Below are positions 8,062 through 16,521 of a stretch of DNA of 64,000 nucleotides, in pieces. The notes beneath the pieces were generated by a model that saw only the letters and a program-made list of their open reading frames with translations, made no database searches and was not told where the DNA came from. Within the stretch, counting starts at the first letter, position 1. Every line of letters starts with the position of its first letter. A program made the position numbers and the translations under genes. The stretch is from Kineococcus rhizosphaerae (GTDB taxonomy: Bacteria > Actinomycetota > Actinomycetes > Actinomycetales > Kineococcaceae), in NCBI RefSeq assembly GCF_003002055.1, contig NZ_PVZF01000011.1:62001-126000 (forward strand). The letters are read 5' to 3'.

Positions 8062-8682
8062 ATGGGCTGGTTCGGCGGCAAGACCAAGAACGACGAGGGA
8101 ACGACGGCCACGGCCACTGCGACGGCCCCCAGCGGCCTGCCCGCGGTCCCCGGCTACCAGGCCGGCACCTGGACCATCGACGAGACGCACTCCGAGGTGT
8201 CCTTCACCGTCCGCCACATGGCCGTCAGCAAGGTCCGCGGCCGCCTCGGCTCGGTGTCCGGCCAGATCGTGACCGCCGAGGACCCCACCGCCTCGACCGT
8301 CACCGCCGAGGTCGACGTCACCACCATCACCACGTTCAACGAGGCCCGCGACGGCCACATCAAGAGCGGTGACTTCTTCGAGGTCGAGACCCACCCCACC
8401 GCCACGTTCCGCTCCACCTCCCTCACCCACGACGGTGACGACTTCGTGCTCGTCGGCGACCTGACGATCAAGGGCGTCACCCGTCCCGTCACCCTGACCG
8501 TCGAGGTCTCCGGCTTCGGCCCCGACGCCTACGGCGGCACCCGCGTCGGCTTCTCGGCCAAGGGCCGCATCGACCGCCGCGACTTCGGCATCAGCTTCGA
8601 CGCCAAGCTCGACAACGGCGGGCTCGTCGTCGCCGACAAGGTCGACCTCGAACTCGACGTCGAGGCCGTCCTCAGCGTCTGA
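8062..8682 (+). CDS. YceI family lipid-binding protein
   Basis: A 206-residue YceI-like lipocalin-type protein. After about 35 low-complexity Thr/Ala residues comes the domain start YQAGTWTIDETHSEVSFTVRH, then DGHIKSGDFFEVETHPTATF and LTIKGVTRPVTLTVEV, all family hallmarks. YceI proteins bind polyisoprenoids or amphiphiles. There is no signal peptide, unlike the E. coli prototype, so it is probably cytoplasmic. ATG 8062 follows GGAGGTCACG, a good ribosome-binding site. It lies next to a carotenoid cyclase gene, which makes an isoprenoid ligand plausible but unproven. Confidence 0.9.
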   Translation: MGWFGGKTKNDEGTTATATATAPSGLPAVPGYQAGTWTIDETHSEVSFTVRHMAVSKVRGRLGSVSGQIVTAEDPTASTVTAEVDVTTITTFNEARDGHIKSGDFFEVETHPTATFRSTSLTHDGDDFVLVGDLTIKGVTRPVTLTVEVSGFGPDAYGGTRVGFSAKGRIDRRDFGISFDAKLDNGGLVVADKVDLELDVEAVLSV

Positions 8683-8690
8683 CCCCCTCA

Positions 8691-8766
8691 CCGCGATCGA
8701 GGGGTCCCGCGGCGTGATCGAGGACCGGTGAGTCCTCGATCACGCCGCGGGACCCCTCGATCGCGG
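8691..8766. repeat. Perfect palindrome with 35-bp arms, between convergent genes
   Basis: Bases 8691-8725 are the exact reverse complement of 8732-8766, with a 6-base loop (CGGTGA). It begins 8 bp after the yceI stop and extends past the stop codon of the convergent lycopene cyclase (8740), so the right arm encodes that protein's last residues (PRSRGPAA). The likely role is a bidirectional terminator, although 35 perfect base pairs is far more than a terminator needs. Confidence 0.85.
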
Positions 8767-9861
8767 GAGGGAGTGGGCGAGGGCCAGCGCGAGCATGTCC
8801 GCGCGCGGGGACGTCGCCATGAGCGCCAGGTCCTGCGCCGGGCTCGTCGTCCCGTCCAGGAACCCCAGCACCCGCTGCACCGGGTTGCGCGCGAACAGGT
8901 CCACGAAGAACCGCGCCCCCAGCCGGCCCTCGGCCATCCCCCGCAGGACGAGGGAGTCCATCAGCAGGTGACGGCGCCGGTGCGGGGGCGGCAGCCGCAG
9001 GTCCGGCCACCGCGCGACGATCGCGTCCGCCTGCCGCTGCAGCGTGCTGAACGAGTACCCCGTCGACGGCCGGATCGAGCCCGCCCCCGCCCCCCAGCGC
9101 AGCACCCCCGGCTCGGAGGCCGGGAACGCCGCGTCCGTCATGGGGATCACGCCCGTCTCCACGCCCAGCACCTCGTGGGTCCCGATCCCGCTGCGCTGCA
9201 GGTACTCCCTCAACCTCGCCGCGTACTGCCCGGGCGTCAGCAGCCCCGGTGAGAACTCGGTGTACTCCACCAGCGCCTCCGTCGCCGACGTCGGCAGGAC
9301 GTAGCCGAAGGCCACGCCCCCGGCCGGCTGCGGCGTGCGGAAGTCCATCAGCGTCGCCGTCCGCACGTCGAACGCCGGACGGGCCGTGCGGACCCGGTGG
9401 CCCAGGAAGTGCTGCCACAGCAGCGTCCGGCCCGTCGTGGGGACGGGCACGGGCCGGGTGTCGACGGCGGGTACCGGCGGCCGGCCCGTCAGGACCCGCT
9501 CGTGCACGGGCACCCCGGCGCGGGCCAGGCGCTCGCGGACCGCGCGGTCGAGGTCGGTGGAGTGCAGGCTCCGGTAGCGCCACCCGCCGAGGTCCGCGGT
9601 GACGGTCGCGCCGTCCGTCCCGACGACGCGCACGCGCGGCCAGCTCGCTCGCACGAGGTGCCCGAACGGCCCCGGACCCGCGGCGCCCCAGGTGCTCCAC
9701 GTCCGCTCCGGGCTGCGCTCGGCGGCGCCCGCCGGGGCCTCGACGACCTCGAAAGGGATCCCCGCGTCCAGCAGCCGCCAGGCCAGGGACGCTCCCGCCG
9801 CGCCGAGCCCGACGAGCGTGATCCTGGCCCGACCGTGATCGCGGGGCCTAGGGTTCAGCAC
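8740..9861 (-). CDS. crtY: Lycopene cyclase (CrtY-type FAD protein)
   Basis: A 373-residue flavoprotein. Residues 10-35 form the dinucleotide-binding fold ITLVGLGAAGASLAWRLL. Downstream are MDFRTPQP, a YVLPTSATEALVEYTEFSP segment, GVIPMTD, GSIRPSTGYSFSTLQRQAD and a C-terminus with FFVDLFARNPVQRVLGFLDG, the conserved order of CrtY/CrtL lycopene cyclases. It would convert the linear psi ends of lycopene to rings in carotenoid synthesis at the membrane. No other crt gene is in the window, so it is a detached pathway member. The start is GTG 9861; the C-terminus is shaped by the palindrome at 8691-8766. Confidence 0.85.
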   Translation of the reverse strand: MLNPRPRDHGRARITLVGLGAAGASLAWRLLDAGIPFEVVEAPAGAAERSPERTWSTWGAAGPGPFGHLVRASWPRVRVVGTDGATVTADLGGWRYRSLHSTDLDRAVRERLARAGVPVHERVLTGRPPVPAVDTRPVPVPTTGRTLLWQHFLGHRVRTARPAFDVRTATLMDFRTPQPAGGVAFGYVLPTSATEALVEYTEFSPGLLTPGQYAARLREYLQRSGIGTHEVLGVETGVIPMTDAAFPASEPGVLRWGAGAGSIRPSTGYSFSTLQRQADAIVARWPDLRLPPPHRRRHLLMDSLVLRGMAEGRLGARFFVDLFARNPVQRVLGFLDGTTSPAQDLALMATSPRADMLALALAHSLPRSRGPAA

Positions 9862-9891
9862 GTCGTCGCACCCCGTCCGAGGAGGAACGCT

Positions 9892-10311
9892 GTGAAGGTC
9901 GTCAACGGGTTCAAGGACTTCATCCTGCGGGGCAACGTCATCGACCTCGCGGTCGCGGTGGTCATCGGGGCGGCGTTCTCGGGGATCATCACGTCGATCG
10001 TCGACAACCTCATCACCCCGCTCATCGCGGCCATCGGCGGGGCTCCGAACACCGAGAACCTGTGGATCGTCACGCTCAACGGGGCCGAGTTCAAGTTCGG
10101 TGCGATCATCGGCGCGATCATCAACTTCCTCATCATCGCCGCCGCCGTCTACTTCGTCATCGTGCTGCCGGTGAACCGCCTGCTGGCCCTGCGCAAGAAG
10201 GGCGAGGTCGAGGCGCCCAAGGCTCCCACCGAGGACGTCCTGCTGCTCACCGAGATCCGCGACCTCCTCGCCCGCCAGACCGGTGAGACCACCCGCACCC
10301 TCGACACGTGA
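9892..10311 (+). CDS. mscL: Large-conductance mechanosensitive channel MscL
   Basis: A 139-residue protein, a typical MscL length. It opens VKVVNGFKDFILRGNVIDLAVAVVIGAAF, which is the N-terminal amphipathic helix plus the pore-lining TM1. A periplasmic loop containing NTENLWIVT follows, then TM2 (GAIINFLIIAAAVYFVIVLPVN) and a charged cytoplasmic helix ending LLTEIRDLLARQ. It releases solutes during hypo-osmotic shock as a homopentamer. GTG 9892 follows AGGAGG, a strong ribosome-binding site. It is divergent from lycopene cyclase with only 30 bp between starts. Confidence 0.95.
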   Translation: MKVVNGFKDFILRGNVIDLAVAVVIGAAFSGIITSIVDNLITPLIAAIGGAPNTENLWIVTLNGAEFKFGAIIGAIINFLIIAAAVYFVIVLPVNRLLALRKKGEVEAPKAPTEDVLLLTEIRDLLARQTGETTRTLDT

Positions 10312-10373
10312 CTCCCACCGGGATCTGAGCGCGTCCTGGGCGCGTTCACAGGACCGCTGCCGACCGTCGGTGT

Positions 10374-10396
10374 GCACCGTCCGCTGAGGACGGTGC
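10374..10396. terminator. Hairpin after mscL / in leader of next gene
   Basis: GCACCGTCC (10374-10382) pairs perfectly with GGACGGTGC (10388-10396) around GCTGA. It lies 62 bp after the mscL stop and 23 bp before the next start. It could end the mscL transcript or act in the leader of the downstream gene. Confidence 0.4.
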
Positions 10397-10419
10397 GCAC
10401 CGCGTCCGAGGAGCCACCT

Positions 10420-10740
10420 GTGAGCCAGACCGTCACCGAGCAGATCCCCACCCCGCCCGCGGGCCGGTGGTGGCAGAAGCCGGTCGTCGCCATCGCGACG
10501 GTCGTCGTCGTCACGGGCCTGACGGGCGGCGTCGCGTACGCCGCGACCCGGGGGGACTCCGCGGGCACCGGGACCCGGCAGACGCAGTTCCCCGGCGGCG
10601 GGCAGTTCCCGGGCTCCGGAACCGGACGGCAGTGGCAGCGGGGGCAGTTCCCCGGCGGTGGCCCGCAGGGTCTGCAGGGCCGGGGCTCCACGGGGTCCGT
10701 CCCCGCTCAGACCTCGCGGAACTCCGCCCGCACGAACTGA
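10420..10740 (+). CDS. Small single-pass membrane protein with Gly/Phe/Pro-rich tail
   Basis: A 106-residue protein of unknown function. A short cytoplasmic head with Trp-Trp (RWWQKP) precedes one transmembrane helix (VVAIATVVVVTGLTGGVAYAA). The exported tail contains three QFPG repeats (TQFPGGGQFPGSG, GQFPGGGPQG) and a polar C-terminus. GTG 10420 is preceded by GAGGAG. The last 34 bp overlap the 3' end of the convergent GGDEF-EAL gene. No family was recognised. Confidence 0.55.
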   Translation: MSQTVTEQIPTPPAGRWWQKPVVAIATVVVVTGLTGGVAYAATRGDSAGTGTRQTQFPGGGQFPGSGTGRQWQRGQFPGGGPQGLQGRGSTGSVPAQTSRNSARTN

Positions 10741-12911
10741 GCAGGCGGCGGCAGCGCGGCCAGCCACCGCGCGAGGTCGGCCGGCGGCAGCGGCCGCGAG
10801 TGCAGGTACCCCTGCGTCTCGTCGACGTCGAGGCCGCCGAGCACCGCGCGGGTGGCCTCGTCCTCGACCCCCTCCGCCACGACGCGCAGCCCCAGCCGGT
10901 GCGCCAGCGCCACCGTAGCCTCGACGATCTGCGCCGTGCGCGGTTCGGCCAGCACGCGCGCGGTGAAGGCGCGGTCCAGCTTCAGCTCCGTCGCGGGCAG
11001 GTCCGTCAGGTAGGCCAGCGAGGAGTACCCCGTGCCGTAGTCGTCGATGCTCAGCTGCACCCCGCGGCGGGTCAGGCCGTGGGTGACGGCGAGCGCCAGG
11101 TCCGGGTCGGCCATGAGCGTGGTCTCGGTGACCTCCAGGACGAGGCGCCCCGGGACGAGACCGGTGGCGGCGAGGAGGTCGTCGACGACGGGCAGCAGGT
11201 CGGGGTGGGTCAGCGAGCTCGCCGACAGGTTGACGGAGATGCGCAGCGGGACACCGTCGTGCTGCCAGCCGGCGGCCTCGCGGGTGGCGCGGCGCAGGAC
11301 GTGGACGGTGAGCCGTTCCATGAGGCCCTGCTCCTCGACGAGGTCCAGGAACACCAGGGGCGGCAGGAGCCCGCGGTCGGGGTGCTGCCAGCGGACGAGG
11401 GCCTCCACGCCGACGACGCGACCGGTGACGACGTCGACCTGCGGCTGGTAGTGGACGACGACCTCGCGCTCCACGCGGTGCCCGTCACCGGTGAGCAGGC
11501 GCCGGACGTCGGCGGCCAGCGCGGCCCGGTCGCGCAGCCCGGCGTCGACCTCGGAGTCGTAGACGCTGACCCCGCCGCCGCTGGTCTTGGCCGCGTACAT
11601 GGCGGTGTCGGCCTGCTGCAGGAGCCGGTCGGGGTCGACGGCACCGGCGGGTGCGGAGCGGACACCGACGGACAGCCCGACCTCGGCGAAGTGGACGACG
11701 GCGTCGTGGACGGCGTGGCCGATCGTGGTGGCCTGGGCCTCGTCGCGGCCGGGCAGCAGCACGGCGAACTCGTCACCGCCGATGCGGGTGACGACGGCGT
11801 CGGCCGGCGTGGTCTTGCGGACGGCGGTGACGATGCGCCGCAGCAGCGCGTCGCCGGCGTGGTGGCCCTGCCGGTCGTTGACCTCCTTGAAGCGGTCGAC
11901 GTCGATGAGCAGGAGCGCGGCGGCGCGGCGGGACTCGACGACGAGGTCGAGCGCCTGCAGCAGGGCGCGCCGGTTGCCGGCGCCCGTCAGCTCGTCGGTC
12001 AGGGCCTGGCGCCGGGACTCGGCGAGGTGGGCGAGCTCGCGGACGAGGCGGACGACGCGCACGCTGATCCCGGCGACGGCGGCGGCGGCGTAGGCCGTGG
12101 GGGCCCACCCCTGCCGGCCGCCGTCGAGGGCGAGCACGGCGACGGCGAGGGCGAGCACGACGAGGGCCCCGACGGCGGGGGCCTGGCTGGTGGCCGGGAC
12201 GGGGCGGGTGCGGCTGCGCAGGGCCGAGGCGCCGGCGACGGCGAGGCTGGCCAGGGTCCAGCCGAGCTGGGCGCGGGTGAGGTCGTGCGGGCCGCCGCGC
12301 ACGGTGGCGCTGAGGACGGCGAGGCCGGCGAGGGTGGCGATGACCAGCCAGGACCGGGGGTCGCGGATCAGCCCGCCGATGGAGCACACGGTGGCCGCGG
12401 TGCCGAGCAGGATGACGACCGAGGCGAAGACCAGCAGCGTCAGGTGGATCCGCCACGCGGACCACGTGGGCGGCAGGAGGACGAACCACCGGTTCAGGAC
12501 GAGGGTCGCGGCGGTGAGGGCGCTGATCGCGCTGAGGCCGTTGAGCCAGTCCCCGGGGTCGGAGACGTAGGTGCGGAAGCGGTTCCAGCGCACGAGCGCC
12601 CCGTAGACGAGCGGGGTGGCGGCGACGACGGCGAGACCGAGCGCGTGCCCGGTGCCGGCGCCCGGGAGGAGGTCGACGACAGGGGAGACGGTGAGCACGC
12701 CGACCGCGAGCGACCACCACCGCCAGGTCGAGACCTCGTCGTCGATCCCGCGGGGGCGGGCGACGAGCACGGCCAGGGCGCACAGCTGGGCCAGGCACAC
12801 CAGGGCCGCGGCCGCGCGCGGGGTCCCGGGCAGCACGGAGAGCCCGGCGGCGGCGGCGCCGACGAGCAGCCCCGCCCCCCGCACGCGGGTGGACCCCCGA
12901 CCTGACCTCAC
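10707..12911 (-). CDS. Membrane GGDEF-EAL protein (c-di-GMP synthesis/hydrolysis)
   Basis: A 734-residue integral membrane protein. The N-terminal ~290 residues hold about eight hydrophobic helices. The GGDEF domain has an intact RIGGDEF but no RxxD inhibitory site. The EAL domain has all main metal and catalytic residues: GVEALVRW, NLSASS, LEVTET, IDDYGTGYSS, ELKLDRAF, VAEGVED and DETQGY. It could therefore make or degrade c-di-GMP, and the intact EAL favours phosphodiesterase competence. The GTG 12911 start sits close to a tandem palindromic repeat. It is the second of three c-di-GMP genes within 16 kb. Confidence 0.9.
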   Translation of the reverse strand: MRSGRGSTRVRGAGLLVGAAAAGLSVLPGTPRAAAALVCLAQLCALAVLVARPRGIDDEVSTWRWWSLAVGVLTVSPVVDLLPGAGTGHALGLAVVAATPLVYGALVRWNRFRTYVSDPGDWLNGLSAISALTAATLVLNRWFVLLPPTWSAWRIHLTLLVFASVVILLGTAATVCSIGGLIRDPRSWLVIATLAGLAVLSATVRGGPHDLTRAQLGWTLASLAVAGASALRSRTRPVPATSQAPAVGALVVLALAVAVLALDGGRQGWAPTAYAAAAVAGISVRVVRLVRELAHLAESRRQALTDELTGAGNRRALLQALDLVVESRRAAALLLIDVDRFKEVNDRQGHHAGDALLRRIVTAVRKTTPADAVVTRIGGDEFAVLLPGRDEAQATTIGHAVHDAVVHFAEVGLSVGVRSAPAGAVDPDRLLQQADTAMYAAKTSGGGVSVYDSEVDAGLRDRAALAADVRRLLTGDGHRVEREVVVHYQPQVDVVTGRVVGVEALVRWQHPDRGLLPPLVFLDLVEEQGLMERLTVHVLRRATREAAGWQHDGVPLRISVNLSASSLTHPDLLPVVDDLLAATGLVPGRLVLEVTETTLMADPDLALAVTHGLTRRGVQLSIDDYGTGYSSLAYLTDLPATELKLDRAFTARVLAEPRTAQIVEATVALAHRLGLRVVAEGVEDEATRAVLGGLDVDETQGYLHSRPLPPADLARWLAALPPPAQFVRAEFREV

Positions 12912-12980
12912 CCGTGGGTCATCGGCCCGCAGGTGCCCGTCCTCGCTCGCCCGATCGGGTCAGGGCCGGTCGGGGGGTTC

Positions 12981-13150
12981 CGGCACGCTGTCCGGCGCTG
13001 CGCGCCGGCTCCATCCCCGGTCGCTTTCACCGCGACCGTTGAGCCGACGTGCCCCTACGCGTGGCCGGGGCGGTATCGGCACGTTGTCCGGCGCTGCGCG
13101 CCGGCTCCATCCCCGGTCCCTTTGACCGGGACCGCTGGGTCAACGTGCCG
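12981..13150. repeat. Two tandem palindromic elements, period 96 bp
   Basis: Copy 1 (about 12981-13053) and copy 2 (13077-13150) share the run TGTCCGGCGCTGCGCGCCGG followed by CTCCATCCCCGGTC. Each is an imperfect inverted repeat. Copy 2 has perfect 10-bp ends, CGGCACGTTG and CAACGTGCCG, and an inner hairpin from CGGTCCC/GGGACCG. Its right end enters the 3' end of the ATPase gene. The same ends occur in the palindrome at 20083-20143. Confidence 0.75.
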
Positions 13151-14810
13151 TTCCGTCGGGGCGCAGGGCGAGGACCCGCAGCGCCCGCAGCCGGTCGAGG
13201 GCGGCGGCGACCTCGTGGCGGCGGGGGACGGCGACGTCGGCGGGGGCGCCGCCCGTCCAGCCGGCGACGGGCCCGGCGAGGTCGGCGTCGAGCAGGTCGA
13301 GGACCTCGGGCAGGGTGCGGCGGCCGTCGAGGTGGCCGGCGGCGACGGCGTGGTCGAGGGCGAGACCGGCGCCGGTGACCTGGGCGGCGTCGGTGAACTG
13401 GCGGACGGCGCGGACGTCGACGTCGTGCTCGCCGAAGCGCAGCGTGTCGGTGCCGACGGCGGAGACCCGCCGCCTCCCCTTCGCGGTGGCGTCGACGCTG
13501 CGGGGGTCGGGGACGCGGGCGCGGACGGCGGGGAAGGTCCCGGCCTCGGCGACGCGGCCCGTGGGACGCCGGGCGACCTCGCGCGCCCGGTCCGTGACGT
13601 CCGTGCAGCGGTAGGACTCCATGAGCAGGACGCGGTCGGCGACGTCCAGGTAGTCGCCGGAGGACCCGACGACGAGGACGGTGGAGACGCCGTGGTCGTC
13701 GGCGAGGGAGCGGACGAGGTCGACGAACGGGTTGAGCGGTTCGGAGGCCTTGGCGACGAGTTCCTGCATGCGGGCGTCGCGGACCATGAGGTTCGTGGCG
13801 GCGGTGTCCTCGTCGACGAGCAGGACGCGGGCGCCGGCTTCGAGGGCCTCCAGCGTCGCGGCGGCCTGGGAGGTGGACCCGGAGGCGTCGGCGGTGGAGA
13901 AGTCGCGCGGGTCGAGGCCCCCGGGCAGGCCCGAGACGAAGGCGCCGACGTCGACGCGGGTCACGGCCCGCCCGTCCTCGGCGCGGATCGCGGCGGCGCC
14001 GGGGTCGGTGACGACGAGCTCGCGCCCGTCGCCGGGGACGTGGTCGTGGACCCCGGCCTCCAGGGCGCGCAGCAGGGTCGACTTGCCGTGGAACCCGCCG
14101 CCGACGACGACGCTCACCCCCGTCGGCAGGCCCATCCCGGGCACGCGGCCGGCGTGCGGCAGGTCGACCTCGACGCGCAGCGAGTCCGGGGAGGTGAAGG
14201 GCACCGCCCCGGGCAGCGGGTGGTCGTCGACGCCGCTGGCGCGGGGCAGCACGGACCCGTCGGCGACGAAGGCGACGAGCCCGAGGCCCGGCAGCAGGGA
14301 CCGCAGGTGGTCGGCGTCCTCGACGGCGTCGACGAAGGCGCGGGCCTCGTCGAGGTCGACGCCGAGCACGTGGTCGAGGACGAGGCGGGGCAGGTCGCCG
14401 GCGAGGTCGGCGGCGGCCCCGTACCCGTCGACGCGGCGGCGCGGACCGGGCAGGTGGTAGGCCGGGCGCAGCACGGTCGAGGCGTCGGCCAGCACCTCGA
14501 CGCTGCTGCGCTGCACCACCTCCTGGCCTCCGGCGTCGATGCGGAACGGGCTGCGCACCGCGGCGGCGGACCGGGCGAGGAACGAGGCCAGGGCTCGGCG
14601 GCGGACGGGGTTCCCCACGTCGAGCGCGGCGAAGGGCGTGCGGGTGCAGCGGACCTCCCAGCGCGACGGCGGGGCGTACGGGTCGGCCTGCCCGTGCCGC
14701 AGGACCGCGCCGACGCCGGGGGCGAGCTCGAAGTCCCGTCCCGTCAGCGACCGGTAGCGCGCGTAGGGGGCGCCGTCGAGGCGTTCGAGGGTCTCCCGCA
14801 GATCCGGCAC
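13140..14810 (-). CDS. ABC-class ATPase (COG3044 type)
   Basis: A 556-residue cytoplasmic protein of the predicted 'ATPase of the ABC class' family. Walker A is VVVGGGFHGKSTLL near residue 240. The segment DFSTADASGSTSQAAA matches the family's signature-like loop, and Walker B is ARVLLVDEDTAATNLMVRD. The usual N-terminal region beginning MPDLRETLERLDGAPYARYRSL is complete. Biological function is unknown for the family; there is no transmembrane segment and no partner permease. ATG 14810 is clear. The gene ends inside the right end of the tandem palindromic element. Confidence 0.85.
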   Translation of the reverse strand: MPDLRETLERLDGAPYARYRSLTGRDFELAPGVGAVLRHGQADPYAPPSRWEVRCTRTPFAALDVGNPVRRRALASFLARSAAAVRSPFRIDAGGQEVVQRSSVEVLADASTVLRPAYHLPGPRRRVDGYGAAADLAGDLPRLVLDHVLGVDLDEARAFVDAVEDADHLRSLLPGLGLVAFVADGSVLPRASGVDDHPLPGAVPFTSPDSLRVEVDLPHAGRVPGMGLPTGVSVVVGGGFHGKSTLLRALEAGVHDHVPGDGRELVVTDPGAAAIRAEDGRAVTRVDVGAFVSGLPGGLDPRDFSTADASGSTSQAAATLEALEAGARVLLVDEDTAATNLMVRDARMQELVAKASEPLNPFVDLVRSLADDHGVSTVLVVGSSGDYLDVADRVLLMESYRCTDVTDRAREVARRPTGRVAEAGTFPAVRARVPDPRSVDATAKGRRRVSAVGTDTLRFGEHDVDVRAVRQFTDAAQVTGAGLALDHAVAAGHLDGRRTLPEVLDLLDADLAGPVAGWTGGAPADVAVPRRHEVAAALDRLRALRVLALRPDGTAR

Positions 14811-14883
14811 CCGTGCACACTAGGGGTGATCCAACCGGGTGGGGGTCTGTCAAGGTGCCCGGTGGGTGGTCGATGCTGTCCCT

Positions 14884-16521
14884 GTGCTGACGGGACCGGG
14901 GGCGGACGCGCAGGTGCACGAGGTGCCGGACACCTCGACTCTCCTGCTGCGCTCGGAGGAGGCGCGCACCCGCGGGGACTACCGCGAGGGCCGGCGGCTG
15001 GCCGAGGAGGCCGTCGCCCTGGCCACCGACGCCCGCGACGACCGCTCCCTGGCCGAGGCGCTGCGGCTGGTCTGCAACCAGGCGCTGCGCCTGGGCGACC
15101 TGGAGGACTCCGCCCGCGCGGGCAGCGACGCGGTCCTGGTCGCCGAGCGGCTCGGCGACCGGCCCGGGCAGGTCGACGCGCTGAACCTGCTCTCGTTCGC
15201 GTACCTGAACCTGGCCCTGTTCGAGGAGGCCCTGGAGGCGATCGAGCGCAGCATCGAGCGGGTCGCCGCCGTCGCCGACCCCGAACTGCGGTCCGGGACC
15301 TTCAACCGGGCCGGGACGATCCGCTCGGCCATGGGCGACTTCGACGAGGCCGCCGACCTGTTCGACCGGGCCGCCGCGGAACTGGGGTCGGGGGACGTCT
15401 CCAGCGAGACCCGGTTCTGCCTGCTGACGAACACGGCCGACCTGGTGCTGCAGATGGCCTACGCCGGGCAGGACGTCCCCGCGGGCGAACTGCGCCGCGG
15501 GGTCGAGCTGGCTCGGGAGGCGCTGACCCTGGCCGAGGAAGCGGGCAACCCCTACCGGCAGGCGCTGTCGCTGCTGAACGCCGGGAGCCTGTCGACGTAC
15601 CTGGACGACCTCGACGTCGCGCACCCGACGCTGCGGGCGTCGATGGAGCTCAGCCGCACCCACGGCTACCGCAGCCTGGAACTGGGCGTGCTGGACGCCT
15701 TCGCGATGGACGCCTTTCGGCGCAAGGACTTCGCCGAGGCCCTGGACCGGTTCGGCGAGGTCGTCCGGCTCGCCGAGGAACTCACCGACGCGACCGTCCT
15801 GGTCCGCGCGCACCAGCTCAGCTCACGGTGCCACGAGGAGCTCGGCCGGTTCCGCGAGGCCCTGGACTCCTACCGGTGCTTCCACGAGCTCGAGACGCGG
15901 CAACGCACCCAGACCGCGCAGGTGCGGGCCCGCCTGCTCGGTCAGACGTTCGAGATCCAGCGGTTGCGCTCGCAGGCCGTCGCGCTGGGCCGGCAGGCCC
16001 ACGAGGACCCGCTGACCGGGCTGGACAACCGCCGCTCGTTCGACGCGACGCTGCCCGACCTGCTCGCCGGGCTGGGCGAACGCGACTGGGTGTGCGTCTG
16101 CCTGCTGGACGTCGACCACTTCAAGCGCGTCAACGACACCTTCGGCCACGCCGTCGGCGACCGGGTGCTGCGCCGGCTCGCGGAGGTCATGCGCGAGGAG
16201 GTCCGCCGCCGCGACGTGCTGGCCCGCATCGGCGGGGAGGAGTTCGCGCTGGTCTGCGTCCTGCCCGCCCCCGAACGGGTCGACCACCTCGCCGACGGGC
16301 TGCAGCAGCGGCTGGACCGCCTGCGCCGCACGGTGTCGCAGACGTCGTGGGCGGACATCGCCCCCGACCTGCGGGTCACCCTGTCCATCGGCGGGGTCCT
16401 GACGCGCAGCACCGACGCTCCGCCGGCCGAGGACCTGCTGCGGCAGGCCGACCGGTTGCTCTACGCCGCGAAGGACGCCGGGCGCGACCGCGTCCTCACC
16501 CGCTCGCTCAGCGTCCCCTGA
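14884..16521 (+). CDS. TPR-GGDEF soluble diguanylate cyclase
   Basis: A protein of about 545 residues. Roughly residues 20-350 are tandem helical TPR-like repeats (EEALEAIERSIERV, DEAADLFDRAAAEL, AEALDRFGEVVRLAEEL). These are followed by a coiled linker and a GGDEF domain starting EDPLTGLDNRR. The active-site motif is RIGGEEF with inhibitory RxxD (RRRD) five residues upstream, so it should make c-di-GMP and be feedback-inhibited. No membrane segments are present; the TPRs probably sense a protein partner. GTG 14884 is a conservative start; GTG 14839 would add 15 residues. The 3' end overlaps the convergent reductase gene by 14 bp. Confidence 0.85.
   Translation: MLTGPGADAQVHEVPDTSTLLLRSEEARTRGDYREGRRLAEEAVALATDARDDRSLAEALRLVCNQALRLGDLEDSARAGSDAVLVAERLGDRPGQVDALNLLSFAYLNLALFEEALEAIERSIERVAAVADPELRSGTFNRAGTIRSAMGDFDEAADLFDRAAAELGSGDVSSETRFCLLTNTADLVLQMAYAGQDVPAGELRRGVELAREALTLAEEAGNPYRQALSLLNAGSLSTYLDDLDVAHPTLRASMELSRTHGYRSLELGVLDAFAMDAFRRKDFAEALDRFGEVVRLAEELTDATVLVRAHQLSSRCHEELGRFREALDSYRCFHELETRQRTQTAQVRARLLGQTFEIQRLRSQAVALGRQAHEDPLTGLDNRRSFDATLPDLLAGLGERDWVCVCLLDVDHFKRVNDTFGHAVGDRVLRRLAEVMREEVRRRDVLARIGGEEFALVCVLPAPERVDHLADGLQQRLDRLRRTVSQTSWADIAPDLRVTLSIGGVLTRSTDAPPAEDLLRQADRLLYAAKDAGRDRVLTRSLSVP

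Noticed and set aside
14850-14874. A fourth CTCAAG-N16-CCGAT promoter before the TPR-GGDEF gene (TCAAG then TCGAT)
   Set aside because: Spacing and the -10 box deviate and the box would lie almost on the start codon, so it was not counted with the three good matches.
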